From: Anaerolineae bacterium
GTDB taxonomy: Bacteria; Chloroflexota; Anaerolineae; JAAYZQ01
Direction of reading: 5' to 3'
Assembly (NCBI GenBank): GCA_016929795.1
Contig: JAFGIA010000325.1
Location: 1 to 30,799 of the forward strand
Length of the DNA: 30,799 nucleotides
This document shows, piece after piece, positions 14,056-22,359 of the stretch. Position 1 is the first letter of the stretch. Each line of letters begins with the position of its first letter. The notes beneath the pieces were generated by a model. It worked only from the letters and a program-made list of their open reading frames with translations. It searched no databases and was not told the DNA's origin. The position numbers and the translations under genes were made by a program.

Positions 14056-15120
14056 ATGCAGATTACGCATGTAGAGGTGATTCCTGTCGCGCTGAACCTG
14101 CGGCTGCCCTTCCGGGGGTTGGCGCACACGGAGGAAGTGGACAAGATCGACGCCGTCTTTGTGCGGATCGACACGCGCGGCGGGCGGGTGGCGTGGGGGT
14201 GTGCTGCCTTTGACCCGGCACTAACGGGCGAGACGCAGGAGCAGGTGGAGCGTGTGTGCCGGGCGTGCGCCGACCGGGCGCTCGACCTCAACCCGCTCAA
14301 CACTGAGTTTGCCCTGGCGGAGCTGATCCCTCTCACTGAAGGGACGCCGTCGGCGCGTTGCGCATTCGACATTGCGTTTTACGACCTGCTCGGCCTGGCT
14401 GCCGGCCTACCGCTGCACCGCCTGCTGGGTGGCTATCGCTACAAGATCCAGACGTCGATCACGCTCAGCCTGGCGCCGGTGGCCGAGACGGTAGAGATGG
14501 CACGCAACCGGGTGCGGCAGGGGTTCCGCATACTCAAGCTCAAAGGGGGACTTGACCCGGAGGATGATGTGCACCGGGTGCGGGCGGTGCGCCGCGCGCT
14601 GCCCGACCTGGTGGTGCGACTCGATGCCGAGCAGGGCTATACGATCCAGCAGGCGCTTGACGTGGCACGCGCGCTTGAAGGCGAGATCGAGATGCTGGAA
14701 CAGCCCACGCCGGCTGGCGACCTGGAGAGCCTGTTCGAGGTGACACAGAGCAGCCCCGTGCCCGTTCTGGCCGACGAGAGCCTGGCGGGGCCGGCGTCGG
14801 CACTGGAGCTGGCAGGGCGGCACGCCGCCCACGGGCTGAGCATCAAGCTCGCCACGTGCGGCGGGCTGCACTGCGGCCGCCAGATGGATGCGATTGCGCG
14901 CGCGGCCGGGATGTCGACGATGGTAGGGTGCATCAACGAGCCAGCGCTGCTCATTGCCGCCGGGCTCGGCCTGGCCCTGAGCAGTCCGAACGTGCGCTAT
15001 GGCGACCTCGACGGCCACTTTGACATCGAGAATGACCCGACCGTCCCTGGATTCACGTTCAAGGATGGCTGGCTGATGTCGCGCGACGTGCCGGGGCTGG
15101 GGTGCGTCGTGGAACTGTAG
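14056..15120 (+). CDS. Enolase-superfamily enzyme, probable dipeptide epimerase
   Basis: A 354-residue member of the muconate lactonising enzyme subgroup. Catalytic lysines are Lys161 and Lys163 (Lys-Leu-Lys) and, on the other face, Lys264 (Ser-Ile-Lys-Leu). Metal ligands are Asp190, Glu215 (Leu-Glu-Gln-Pro) and Asp240 (Ala-Asp-Glu-Ser). Near the C-terminus Gly-Asp-Leu-Asp-Gly (Asp317 and Asp319) matches the Asp-x-Asp motif that holds the dipeptide amino group in Ala-Glu epimerases, so a dipeptide epimerase acting on murein or other peptides is the best guess. O-succinylbenzoate synthase and N-acylamino acid racemase are alternatives. It has its own promoter, diverging from the TetR operon. 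The MFS gene 87 bases downstream may move its substrate or product, and the M20 dipeptidase nearby is a possible functional partner (inference). Confidence 0.87.
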   Translation: MQITHVEVIPVALNLRLPFRGLAHTEEVDKIDAVFVRIDTRGGRVAWGCAAFDPALTGETQEQVERVCRACADRALDLNPLNTEFALAELIPLTEGTPSARCAFDIAFYDLLGLAAGLPLHRLLGGYRYKIQTSITLSLAPVAETVEMARNRVRQGFRILKLKGGLDPEDDVHRVRAVRRALPDLVVRLDAEQGYTIQQALDVARALEGEIEMLEQPTPAGDLESLFEVTQSSPVPVLADESLAGPASALELAGRHAAHGLSIKLATCGGLHCGRQMDAIARAAGMSTMVGCINEPALLIAAGLGLALSSPNVRYGDLDGHFDIENDPTVPGFTFKDGWLMSRDVPGLGCVVEL

Positions 15121-15124
15121 GCAG

Positions 15125-15154
15125 TTGATCTGGTGGCACGACAGTTGATATAGA
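15125..15154 (+). promoter_or_regulatory. Possible promoter with CAGTTGAT direct repeat before the MFS gene
   Basis: TTGATC (15125-15130) and TATAGA (15149-15154) are 18 bp apart. CAGTTGAT occurs at 15122-15129 and again at 15142-15149, exactly 20 bases apart, so the copies sit on one face of the helix and overlap the two hexamers. Weak as a promoter; the repeat could be a regulator site. Confidence 0.35.
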
Positions 15155-15207
15155 GTAAATGGGTCCAGCGACAAGGCTGCCGGACATGACCAAATAGCTC
15201 CCTATCC

Positions 15208-16452
15208 ATGAACGATCACGAGCCAACACTCCTTCCGCCCGCCACCGTGCGCCACAGGTCCTTTGGCGCGCAGTTGGCAGTTATTTTTGTGGCGCGCACG
15301 GTGCTCAATACGGGCTATCGCATCATCTATCCCTTCCTGCCGGCGATCGCGCGGGGGCTGGGCGTGTCGCTTGCCACCGCCACGGGGCTGGTAAGCATGC
15401 GCCTGATCAGTGGGCTGGTGGCACCATTCATCGGGCCGCTGGCGGACAGGCAGTCGCGGCGGCGCACGATGGTGGCAGCGATGATCGCCTTCGCCCTGGC
15501 ATGCGCTCTCCTGGTGTGGGGCGGCAGCCTGGCAGCGGGTGGTGTGATGCTGGCCCTGGCGGGCACTGCCTTTGCCTTGCTCGGCATTTCCAAGGTCGTG
15601 TTCGATCCGGCAGTGCATGCCTACATGGGCGACAGTGTGCCTTACACGCGGCGCGCCCGCGCTGTCGGCACCGTCGAGCTGGCGTGGTCGGGCGCGTGGC
15701 TGCTGGGCGTGCCGGCGACTGGGTTCCTGATGGAGAGCATGGGATGGCAGGCACCATGGATCGTGCTGGTAGGGCTGGGATTGGGCGGTGCAATCCTGAT
15801 CCAAATTGGGCTGCCGATGGGACACCCACCCACTCCCGTGGGCGGGCACCCACGCGGCGTGCGGGCCACGCTGGCGAGCTGGAGCCGACTGGTACGCCGG
15901 CCGCGGGTAGCCTGGTTGCTGCTCACCAGCTTGATGCTGACGATGGCGCAAGAGATCCCCTTTATCGTCTATGGTGCCTGGCTCGAATCCTCGTTCGGGC
16001 TGAGCTTGAGCACGCTGGGGCTGGCGTCGATCGTCGTCGGCGTGGTCGAGGCGGTAGCAGAACTGGGAACGACGGTGTTTACTGACAGGCTGGGCAAGCA
16101 GCGCAGCGTGCTGTTGGGCCTGGCGGCGATGGCTGCCGGGCTGGCGCTGCTGCCGGTGGCAGCCGGGCAGGGGCTGGTTCCCGCCCTGGCTGGATTTGCC
16201 CTGGTGACCGTGGCGTTCGAGTTTGGCATCGTGTCGCTTATCCCGCTTGCCACTGAGCTGGTGCCGGAAGCGCGCGCCTCGCTCCTGTCGCTGAATGTGA
16301 CGGCCTTTAGTCTGGGACGCATGGGCGGCGCGGTGGTTGGCGGCTGGCTGTGGAGCTGGGGGCTGGAAGGGATCGCGCCCCACGCGGCTGCGGGCGCGGT
16401 GTGCGCGCTGCTGGCGGGGGCGGCGGTGTGGCGCGGGCTGAGGGAGGGGTAA
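15208..16452 (+). CDS. Major facilitator superfamily transporter
   Basis: A 414-residue inner-membrane transporter with about 12 hydrophobic helices. The MFS motif A is present in the 2-3 loop: Gly-Pro-Leu-Ala-Asp-Arg-Gln-Ser-Arg-Arg-Arg (residues 76-86). A second, weaker copy begins the other half near Thr-Asp-Arg-Leu-Gly-Lys-Gln-Arg. The layout resembles drug or small-molecule effluxers of the MFS_1 type. ATG 15208 has no good ribosome site, so translation may be weak. It may be cotranscribed with the epimerase-like gene or use the poor promoter at 15125. The substrate is unknown; exchange of peptides or amino acids would fit the neighbour, but this is inference. Confidence 0.88.
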   Translation: MNDHEPTLLPPATVRHRSFGAQLAVIFVARTVLNTGYRIIYPFLPAIARGLGVSLATATGLVSMRLISGLVAPFIGPLADRQSRRRTMVAAMIAFALACALLVWGGSLAAGGVMLALAGTAFALLGISKVVFDPAVHAYMGDSVPYTRRARAVGTVELAWSGAWLLGVPATGFLMESMGWQAPWIVLVGLGLGGAILIQIGLPMGHPPTPVGGHPRGVRATLASWSRLVRRPRVAWLLLTSLMLTMAQEIPFIVYGAWLESSFGLSLSTLGLASIVVGVVEAVAELGTTVFTDRLGKQRSVLLGLAAMAAGLALLPVAAGQGLVPALAGFALVTVAFEFGIVSLIPLATELVPEARASLLSLNVTAFSLGRMGGAVVGGWLWSWGLEGIAPHAAAGAVCALLAGAAVWRGLREG

Positions 16453-16479
16453 CAGGAAGCAGGGAGAGAAGCCAGACCA

Positions 16480-16498
16480 GGCCGGCTCACAGCCGGCC
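16480..16498. terminator. Hairpin between convergent MFS and GH3 genes
   Basis: GGCCGGCT (16480-16487) and AGCCGGCC (16491-16498) form a perfect 8-bp stem with a 3-base loop. On the minus strand it contains the last codons and the stop of the GH3 gene. No T-run follows on either side, so it is a weak terminator candidate. Confidence 0.5.
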
Positions 16499-17659
16499 CA
16501 AGTTCATGGTCCGAAACTCGCCCCAGACGTAGTGGAACGGCACCCACCACTTGTCCCGCCCAATGCAGCGAAAGTAGGGCGGGCGTACGGCGAGGATGCG
16601 GTCGCCGATCTTGTAGCGCGGTAGAACGGGTGTGGAGACGATGAGACTGCCCATCTCGCCCGGGCGCATCTCGTGGAGCATCTTGACGCCTGAGCGGGTG
16701 TCGACCTCGAAGAAAAAGAGGTCGTAGTTGGGCACCCAGGCACGGCGCTCGTCGCGCTGCTGGCCGAACATGCCTTCGGTCGCGCCATAGATCTCGCGGA
16801 TGGCGATGGGGCCGTAGAGGGCACGCAGCGCCGGGCGGTAGACGGTATTGATGCCGGGCACGCTGCCCAGGGTGGCGATTTGGGTGCGCCACAGGTCGCG
16901 GGGATAGACACCGTGGGCGCGGTGCAGGTAGCGCCCAAAGCGAACAGCGGTGGGCGCGACGCCGCCCACCAGGGTCACGTTCTCATCCTTGCACTTTTGG
17001 TAGGCTAGCTCAAAGCGGGCATCCCAGTCGGATTGGGTCTTGCCGCCACCGAGGGCATCGATCTCGGCTTGCGATGGCACAGAGCGGATCGGGGTAAAGG
17101 CCGAGACGTACCGGGTATAGATGCCCGAGCTATAACCATACTCGAGATCTCTGTCGCCGACGCGCACGGTGCCGACGATGGATGGGAAGTTGAGGTTGAG
17201 GTTGACGCCCTGGACGAGGTCGTAGCGGCCCGTCTGGGCGACATAGTTGATCATGGCCCTGCCGGCGGTGACGCGCATGGCCAGGTCGGTGGGGGTCATG
17301 GGGATGAATTTTGAATCGGGGCCGGTGGTGCCACGGGTGATGGCCCAGCCAACTGGCGCTTCGTTCAAGAGGAGATCGATTTCGCCAGCCATGACGCGCC
17401 GGATGAGTGGCTCGTAGCCACCGTCGTAGAGCATGGCTGGGAAGGCACGGCGATAATCGTCCACGGTGTCGATCTGCCCGGCACCATGCTGGCGGCCGTA
17501 ACGGGTCTGGGCATAGATCGACAACAAGCGGGGCAGTACCGACTCCTGGGCGGCGGCGGGGTTGGCAACGGCGTCATGCCACGGCTGAAGCATTGCCTGG
17601 AGCATGGCGGAAGGGTCTGGCGGTGCCTGTGGTGTGTCGTGTGGTGCGAATTCTGCCAC
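16487..17659 (-). CDS. GH3-family acyl-adenylate-forming enzyme, short form
   Basis: A 390-residue protein related to GH3 (auxin-responsive) acyl-acid amido synthetases, cytosolic enzymes that adenylate a carboxylic acid and may join it to an amino acid. ATP-binding motifs are Thr-Arg-Gly-Thr-Thr-Gly-Pro-Asp-Ser-Lys (108-117), Glu-Ile-Tyr-Gly-Ala-Thr-Glu-Gly (289-296) and Tyr-Lys-Ile-Gly-Asp (349-353). The protein ends about 37 residues after the last motif, whereas GH3 proteins usually run to 500-600 residues; most of the C-terminal lid appears absent. GTG 17659 is chosen because AGGAGG lies six bases upstream. The frame is open to an ATG at 17713, but that extra stretch overlaps the promoter. 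The gene stands alone, facing the MFS gene. The acid substrate is unknown. Confidence 0.82.
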   Translation of the reverse strand: MAEFAPHDTPQAPPDPSAMLQAMLQPWHDAVANPAAAQESVLPRLLSIYAQTRYGRQHGAGQIDTVDDYRRAFPAMLYDGGYEPLIRRVMAGEIDLLLNEAPVGWAITRGTTGPDSKFIPMTPTDLAMRVTAGRAMINYVAQTGRYDLVQGVNLNLNFPSIVGTVRVGDRDLEYGYSSGIYTRYVSAFTPIRSVPSQAEIDALGGGKTQSDWDARFELAYQKCKDENVTLVGGVAPTAVRFGRYLHRAHGVYPRDLWRTQIATLGSVPGINTVYRPALRALYGPIAIREIYGATEGMFGQQRDERRAWVPNYDLFFFEVDTRSGVKMLHEMRPGEMGSLIVSTPVLPRYKIGDRILAVRPPYFRCIGRDKWWVPFHYVWGEFRTMNLGRL

Positions 17660-17692
17660 GAGCGGCCTCCTGTGCGCTGGATCGTTGGAGGA

Positions 17693-17721
17693 AGTATAAC
17701 ACAGGCGGCACACGGTGGCAA
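17693..17721 (-). promoter_or_regulatory. Promoter for the GH3-type gene
   Basis: Minus-strand TTGCCA (17721-17716) and TATACT (17698-17693) are 17 bp apart, about 35 bases before the GTG start at 17659. This placement supports the shorter start. Confidence 0.7.
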
Positions 17722-17808
17722 ACTGGAGCAGTGAATCACTGAACTACTGACCGATAGTGAGGGCACTGAATTCGTGGAGAAGGGCCGAAGGGTGGCAGGC
17801 TGACAAAG

Positions 17809-18654
17809 ATGGAAAAGCTATTTGACCTGGATCAACCGCTCACGGAGACAGAGTTTGTGCTATTTGACGTAGAGACGACAGGCCTCAGCCCGGCGTATGG
17901 TCACAGGGTGTGCGAGGTGGCGTGCCTGCGCGTGCGCGGCGGAGAAGAGATCGGAAGATTCGAGGCGCTGGTCGATCCGGGTCGAAGGATCTCGCCGGGG
18001 GCCTATCACGTGAACCAGATCACGGCCGACATGCTGGCAGGTGCGCCACGGTTTGGGGCAGTGGCCCGCGAGGTAGTAGCGCTGATGGACGGGGGGGTGC
18101 TGGTGGCGCACAATGCGCCCTTCGACCTTGGCTTTCTGGCAATGGAGCTCGATCTGGCGCGGCTGGCGCCGCCGGAAGGCCCCGTGGTCGACACGCTCAC
18201 CTTGTGCAGGCGCATATTCCGCTTTGCAAGCAACAGCCTCGCTGCCGTGGCCCGGACGCTGGCGGTTGACGCAGGCCCAATGCATAGGGCCATGGGCGAT
18301 GTGTGGACGACCTGGGGCGTGCTGGACCGGATCGTGCGCGAGATGGGACAGCGCTGGCAGGTGCGCACGCTGGGCGAGCTGCTCGACTTCCAGGGCGGGT
18401 CGATCCCCTACCCGGCCCCCCAGGTGCTGTCGCTGCCGCCGGCGCTGGCCGAGGCGCTGGCGTGCAAGGGCGAGGTTCGTATGCGCTACGTGGATGCGGG
18501 TGGGAACGAGACTGATCGGATCGTGCACCCGCTGCGGGTTCAAGAACACCGCGGCACCCTCTATCTGACTGCCCATTGTCACCGTGCAGGGGCGCTGCGC
18601 ACATTTCGCCTCGACAGGGTGATTGAGCTGGTGATGGCGGAAGTGAGCGGATGA
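17809..18654 (+). CDS. DnaQ-type 3'-5' exonuclease with WYL-like C-terminal domain
   Basis: A 281-residue protein. Residues 15-175 are a DEDDh exonuclease like the DNA polymerase III epsilon subunit: Asp20 and Glu22 (Asp-Val-Glu-Thr-Thr-Gly), Asp106 in His-Asn-Ala-Pro-Phe-Asp, and His159 with Asp164 (His-Arg-Ala-Met-Gly-Asp). After a linker, residues about 215-278 have the WYL pattern: a charged strand Val-Arg-Met-Arg-Tyr-Val-Asp-Ala-Gly-Gly, Arg-Ile-Val-His-Pro-Leu-Arg-Val, Leu-Tyr-Leu-Thr-Ala-His-Cys, and Arg-Thr-Phe-Arg-Leu-Asp-Arg (264-270). WYL domains bind ligands, possibly nucleic acid or nucleotides, in many regulators and defence proteins. The exonuclease would trim DNA or RNA 3' ends, possibly under WYL control. 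The stop overlaps the start of the acetyltransferase by 4 bases. The ribosome site is weak. Confidence 0.85.
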   Translation: MEKLFDLDQPLTETEFVLFDVETTGLSPAYGHRVCEVACLRVRGGEEIGRFEALVDPGRRISPGAYHVNQITADMLAGAPRFGAVAREVVALMDGGVLVAHNAPFDLGFLAMELDLARLAPPEGPVVDTLTLCRRIFRFASNSLAAVARTLAVDAGPMHRAMGDVWTTWGVLDRIVREMGQRWQVRTLGELLDFQGGSIPYPAPQVLSLPPALAEALACKGEVRMRYVDAGGNETDRIVHPLRVQEHRGTLYLTAHCHRAGALRTFRLDRVIELVMAEVSG

Positions 18655-19175
18655 GCGAGCAGGAGGGGCTGACCTACTATGAGCGGATCGGTCTTGTCGA
18701 CGTGGCAGGCAACCTCCATGAGCCGCCGCCCGGCATCAAGATCCGCTCTGCGGCTGAACCAGCGGACCTGTCAAATATCGTCGACCTGTACAATGCAGCC
18801 TTTGAGAGGCTCGGCGACGAGGTGACCGAGGCCGAGGTCGCAGGTTATGCGCGGCATCCGGGACTGGCGGCCCCGGGCGTGTTTCTGGCGTTCGACGGAC
18901 CGCTGGCAGTGGGCGCGATCGTCAGCAGGCTCGACGTGCCGGCGCCAGGCGGAGAAGCACGGCGCGCGGGGGTGGAGCTGCTTGTGGTGCGGCCCGAATA
19001 CCGGCGCCGGGGGATCGCCGCGGCGCTGGTAGGCCGCATCCTGGCCTGGCTGGCATCGATCGGCGTCGAGACGGTGGGGGCAACCGTTGACGCATCGGGC
19101 CGTGAGCTGGGGGTGGCGACGCTGCTCGAGCGCTACGAGTTTCGGCAGGTTGGAGAAAAAGGAGGGAACGAGTAG
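18651..19175 (+). CDS. GNAT-family N-acetyltransferase
   Basis: A 174-residue protein. The acetyl-CoA site (motif A) is Leu-Leu-Val-Val-Arg-Pro-Glu-Tyr-Arg-Arg-Arg-Gly-Ile-Ala-Ala-Ala-Leu (residues about 110-126), after a strand Gly-Val-Glu-Leu. The C-terminal strand Glu-Arg-Tyr-Glu-Phe-Arg-Gln-Val-Gly-Glu is the usual motif B end. About 30 extra residues precede the core. It would transfer an acetyl group to an amine of a small molecule or protein; the target is unknown. The start codon overlaps the exonuclease stop (ATGA), so the two are translationally coupled, which hints at a shared function. No further gene follows on this strand before the convergent CHAT gene. Confidence 0.88.
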   Translation: MSEQEGLTYYERIGLVDVAGNLHEPPPGIKIRSAAEPADLSNIVDLYNAAFERLGDEVTEAEVAGYARHPGLAAPGVFLAFDGPLAVGAIVSRLDVPAPGGEARRAGVELLVVRPEYRRRGIAAALVGRILAWLASIGVETVGATVDASGRELGVATLLERYEFRQVGEKGGNE

Positions 19176-19298
19176 CGACCCGCCTCTGTCCTCGATTCGT
19201 GCGCACAGCGGAGGATTACGTTACAAGGGGTTGGGATGTGGATGAGGTGCGGGGTAGAGTCCGTGGCTGCCATCAGGCGCTCGACCAGTCGGTGTCGA

Positions 19299-22200
19299 TC
19301 AGGGACATTGCTGCCGCAACCAGGCGATGCGCTGGCCGATGATGAGCAAATCGTCGGCGGAGAAGGTGAGATCGAGGGGGGCAAGCTCGTACACCTGGCG
19401 CCACTCGGCGAGGGCCTGCCGGCACCAGCTCGCGGCGTTGGGCGGGTCCTGCGCCATCTTGGCCTGATAGGCCGCCGCCAGGTCGTGGTGCGCGGCAGCG
19501 TAGGTGGGCTGGAGCTCGACTGCACGCCGGTAGGCATCGATGGCGCGATCGATCTCGCCGCGTGCGTAGAGGACATTGCCCAGGCCGTTGTGCGCACTGG
19601 CGTGGTCAGGATCAAGGCGGACGACGTGATCGAAAAAGCGGGCAGCTTCGAGGTACATGCGCTCGCGCTCGGGCGAATCGTTCCGGATCTCGGCCAGCTC
19701 GGCAAGCATCTTGGCGATGTAGCCGCGCAGGGCGAGGGTGTTCAGGTCGAGTGGGTCGGCGTGCTCTGCCGCCTCGCGCGCGGCGTCGAGTCGATTCCGT
19801 GCCTCGTCATAGGCCTGGCGCTGCCTGGCAGCGATGGCCAGGATCTGCTCGATCCACGCCACCCATTCGAAAGCATCGGAAAAATCGGGATCTAGCTCGC
19901 CAGCGCGGCGGAAATAGTCTAGGGCCTGCTCATAATCGCGGCGGTAGGCAGCGAGCAGGCCGAGGTGGTAGGCGGCCGGCGCGCTGAGCTCTCCGCCCCG
20001 GGCCGCGACCTCTTTTTGCGCCGCCACAACCTCATCGATCTGGCGCACCACGTCCTCTTGAGGTTCCGTGCCCGCCTCGCGCACCACCTGGCGGTCCACC
20101 CCCGCCCGCTCGGCCACCAGGCGCGCCAGGGCCTCCATCGCCTCTGGCCCCAACACGAGAACGAGATCGGAGATCGTCCCGCGCGCCACCGGCTGCCTAT
20201 CGCCCTGCTCAAATAGAGCCAGAAGCGCATCGAGTGTCACGTCGGCCGCGCCAGCCTGCGGGGAGCCACCGGCGGCGATCAGGCGTGGCGCAAAGGCAGC
20301 ATATTGGCCGGGGCGCTCGCGCTCCACTGCCGCGAGCAGAGCCGGCAACAGACGGCGCGTCATGCAGAACCCGATCGCCTCGTCGACCATGTCCGCCAAG
20401 CCGTCGGCGGGGGAGAACTCGTGGATGAGGGGGCGCAGCCGGTCGTCGGCTGTGTAGAGAAAGAGCCGGTGAAAGTCTTGGGCGGTGAACGCAGCCAACA
20501 GCAGCTCGCGCACGGCCTGCAAATTGTAGCCTGCGGGGTCGAGCGGTTGGGGGTATGGCGTGGCGAGACTTTCCCACCAGCCCTTCGGAAGGGGCAGTGC
20601 CTCGCCGCCGCCGATGGTGGTCCCAATGAGATCGCCAATCGAGGCCCCGACAACGGTCCCCCCGGCGACCTCGCTAATGCTTTGCTGAACGCTGATCGCG
20701 GGCGAAGGCGCCGGCCGCAACTGGGCGGTGGCAAAGAGTGTGGTGGCCCAGCGCCACACGTTCTGGGCCAGCTCGTCGCGCCGGCCGAGCACATCGATCA
20801 TGAGTGTGAGCGAGCCGATGAGCCTGTCGAGCGCCTCGTCGGCAAAGAGCTCGACGCGCACGCGCGCCCGATCCTGGCGTTGGCGCGGCGTGAGAAAGAA
20901 GGTGACCACCCCAGAGTCGAACCCGGGGGAGACGCGCACACGCTTGGACGGCTCGACGTCGAACCCTGTGGCCGAGACAACCAGGTAAAGGTCCACCGCC
21001 GCGGCACGGCCGGTGAGGGGGTCGACCGGGAACTCGACGGGCACGCGGTACTGGCGCACGTCGTCCTTGACGATCTCGTCGCCCGCCTCGGTCCAGTCGG
21101 GCAGGTGGGCACGCAAGCCGGGTGAGTCGGGGAGGGAGATCATGGCGCGTACCTCTGTCTGGCGATCCACCTGCGCCTGGTGAGGCATGGCGGCCTCCAG
21201 GCGCCGCTCCTGCTCCGTGGAATCGGGCGGGGGGGAAGCGGGCGCCTCGGCGCGAAAGATGTCGCCGTCGGGCGAGCGCATGAGGAGGACGGGCGTGGCC
21301 CAATCAGGTGCGGTGAACGCCAGGGCGTCGCTGCCCAGGCGCTCCAACACTGCCTTGCGCCCTTCCACGGTGGCGGCGTCCACAGGATAGTCATCGGCGA
21401 TGGCGCGGTAAAACTCGCGCGTGAAGGCGATGGCCGACGCATCGGGGATGGCAAACTGCATGGCGACGACGGCGGGCAGGTTGGCGGCCCGGATCAACTG
21501 CTGCGCGAGGCCGGAAAATGATTTTGCGCGTGACTCGGCGGCGGTGAGGCACGCCGACAGGACGACGAGGCGGACGGCCGTGCCGTCGAGATAGGTGGCC
21601 AGCACCTCACCACTGAGACGATGCGCCTGGCCGTCCTCGTCGTGCAAAAAGAGGTACCCTTCGCCGCGGTCGCGATGAAAGAGACCATGCCCGTCATAGT
21701 GGAGCACGTGGTAGCCAGGCTGCTCGCGGAGCACGTCGCGCAGGGCCGCCGGGGTGGTGGCGCGCACGGCGCGCACGACGCCGGCCTCGCCCAGCCCGTC
21801 GCGCAGCGCACGCTCGCTCGCCTCGAGGTCGAGAGGAACGGTGCCGGGCGGGTTGGCCTGCACGTAGAGGACACGTAGCGGGCGCGGCGCCAGGAGGGAC
21901 GCAGCAGGCTGGCCGCTCTCGACAAAACGGACGATGGGACACGAAAGCCGCGGCGCGAGAAAGCGCTGCTCGTCGGGGTCGTAAAGCAGCTCCCAGGGCA
22001 GGTGAGAGAGCTCGGGCGGGCGGACGACGAGCTTTAGCCGGAGGAGGTGGTCGGAAGGCAGGGCATCGGGTGCGCGCTCGAAGGCGCGGATGACAGGCCG
22101 GGGAAAGAGGGCAACAAAGAGGGCGCTGCCCAACGCCTCCATCTCTTCACGCGCCGGCGGCTGGCCCGCCTGCACGGCCATGAGCGCCGAGCGCACGGCA

Positions 22201-22325
22201 CCGGCCTCTTCCCACCGAAAGGCAGTTGGGGCCACGCGGATCTCGCCCGGTCCCTCGGCCGCAACGGTATAGGCACCCGGCGTGCCGTCGACGATCAGAA
22301 TAAAATCGTGGTAGCTGGGTTGCAC
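19299..22325 (-). CDS. CHAT protease with EAD1-like domain and TPR repeats
   Basis: A 1008-residue multidomain protein. Residues about 95-350 are a CHAT (caspase-like) protease: His213 in His-Tyr-Asp-Gly-His-Gly and Cys259 in Val-Val-Leu-Ser-Ala-Cys are the catalytic dyad. About 385-512 is a predicted beta-rich domain, about 545-575 a glycine-rich stretch (Gly-Gly-Thr-Val-Val-Gly-Ala-Ser-Ile-Gly), and about 598-680 fits the effector-associated domain 1 (EAD1) pattern of bacterial conflict proteins (Leu-Leu-Leu-Ala-Ala-Phe through Leu-Pro-Ala-Leu-Leu-Ala-Ala-Val to Arg-Pro-Gly-Gln-Tyr). The C-terminal 780-960 contains at least three TPR units, such as Ala-His-Asn-Gly-Leu-Gly-Asn-Val-Leu-Tyr and Ala-Ile-Asp-Ala-Tyr-Arg-Arg-Ala. 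CHAT proteases often cleave partners on sensing stress or invasion. The GTG at 22325 has a GAGGAG site and lies 34 bases after the GTPase, so they form an operon. Confidence 0.88.
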   Translation of the reverse strand: MQPSYHDFILIVDGTPGAYTVAAEGPGEIRVAPTAFRWEEAGAVRSALMAVQAGQPPAREEMEALGSALFVALFPRPVIRAFERAPDALPSDHLLRLKLVVRPPELSHLPWELLYDPDEQRFLAPRLSCPIVRFVESGQPAASLLAPRPLRVLYVQANPPGTVPLDLEASERALRDGLGEAGVVRAVRATTPAALRDVLREQPGYHVLHYDGHGLFHRDRGEGYLFLHDEDGQAHRLSGEVLATYLDGTAVRLVVLSACLTAAESRAKSFSGLAQQLIRAANLPAVVAMQFAIPDASAIAFTREFYRAIADDYPVDAATVEGRKAVLERLGSDALAFTAPDWATPVLLMRSPDGDIFRAEAPASPPPDSTEQERRLEAAMPHQAQVDRQTEVRAMISLPDSPGLRAHLPDWTEAGDEIVKDDVRQYRVPVEFPVDPLTGRAAAVDLYLVVSATGFDVEPSKRVRVSPGFDSGVVTFFLTPRQRQDRARVRVELFADEALDRLIGSLTLMIDVLGRRDELAQNVWRWATTLFATAQLRPAPSPAISVQQSISEVAGGTVVGASIGDLIGTTIGGGEALPLPKGWWESLATPYPQPLDPAGYNLQAVRELLLAAFTAQDFHRLFLYTADDRLRPLIHEFSPADGLADMVDEAIGFCMTRRLLPALLAAVERERPGQYAAFAPRLIAAGGSPQAGAADVTLDALLALFEQGDRQPVARGTISDLVLVLGPEAMEALARLVAERAGVDRQVVREAGTEPQEDVVRQIDEVVAAQKEVAARGGELSAPAAYHLGLLAAYRRDYEQALDYFRRAGELDPDFSDAFEWVAWIEQILAIAARQRQAYDEARNRLDAAREAAEHADPLDLNTLALRGYIAKMLAELAEIRNDSPERERMYLEAARFFDHVVRLDPDHASAHNGLGNVLYARGEIDRAIDAYRRAVELQPTYAAAHHDLAAAYQAKMAQDPPNAASWCRQALAEWRQVYELAPLDLTFSADDLLIIGQRIAWLRQQCP

Positions 22326-22359
22326 TTGACTCTCCTCTGGGCACGCCCTGCTGTGGACG

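Noticed and set aside
17772..17802. Purine-rich GAAGGG/GCAGG units before the exonuclease gene
   Set aside because: Three units fit an 8-base phase loosely but there is no inverted half, so it was not counted in the repeat family.
19176..19298. Gap between the convergent acetyltransferase and CHAT genes
   Set aside because: I looked for a hairpin terminator or a small gene and saw nothing convincing.
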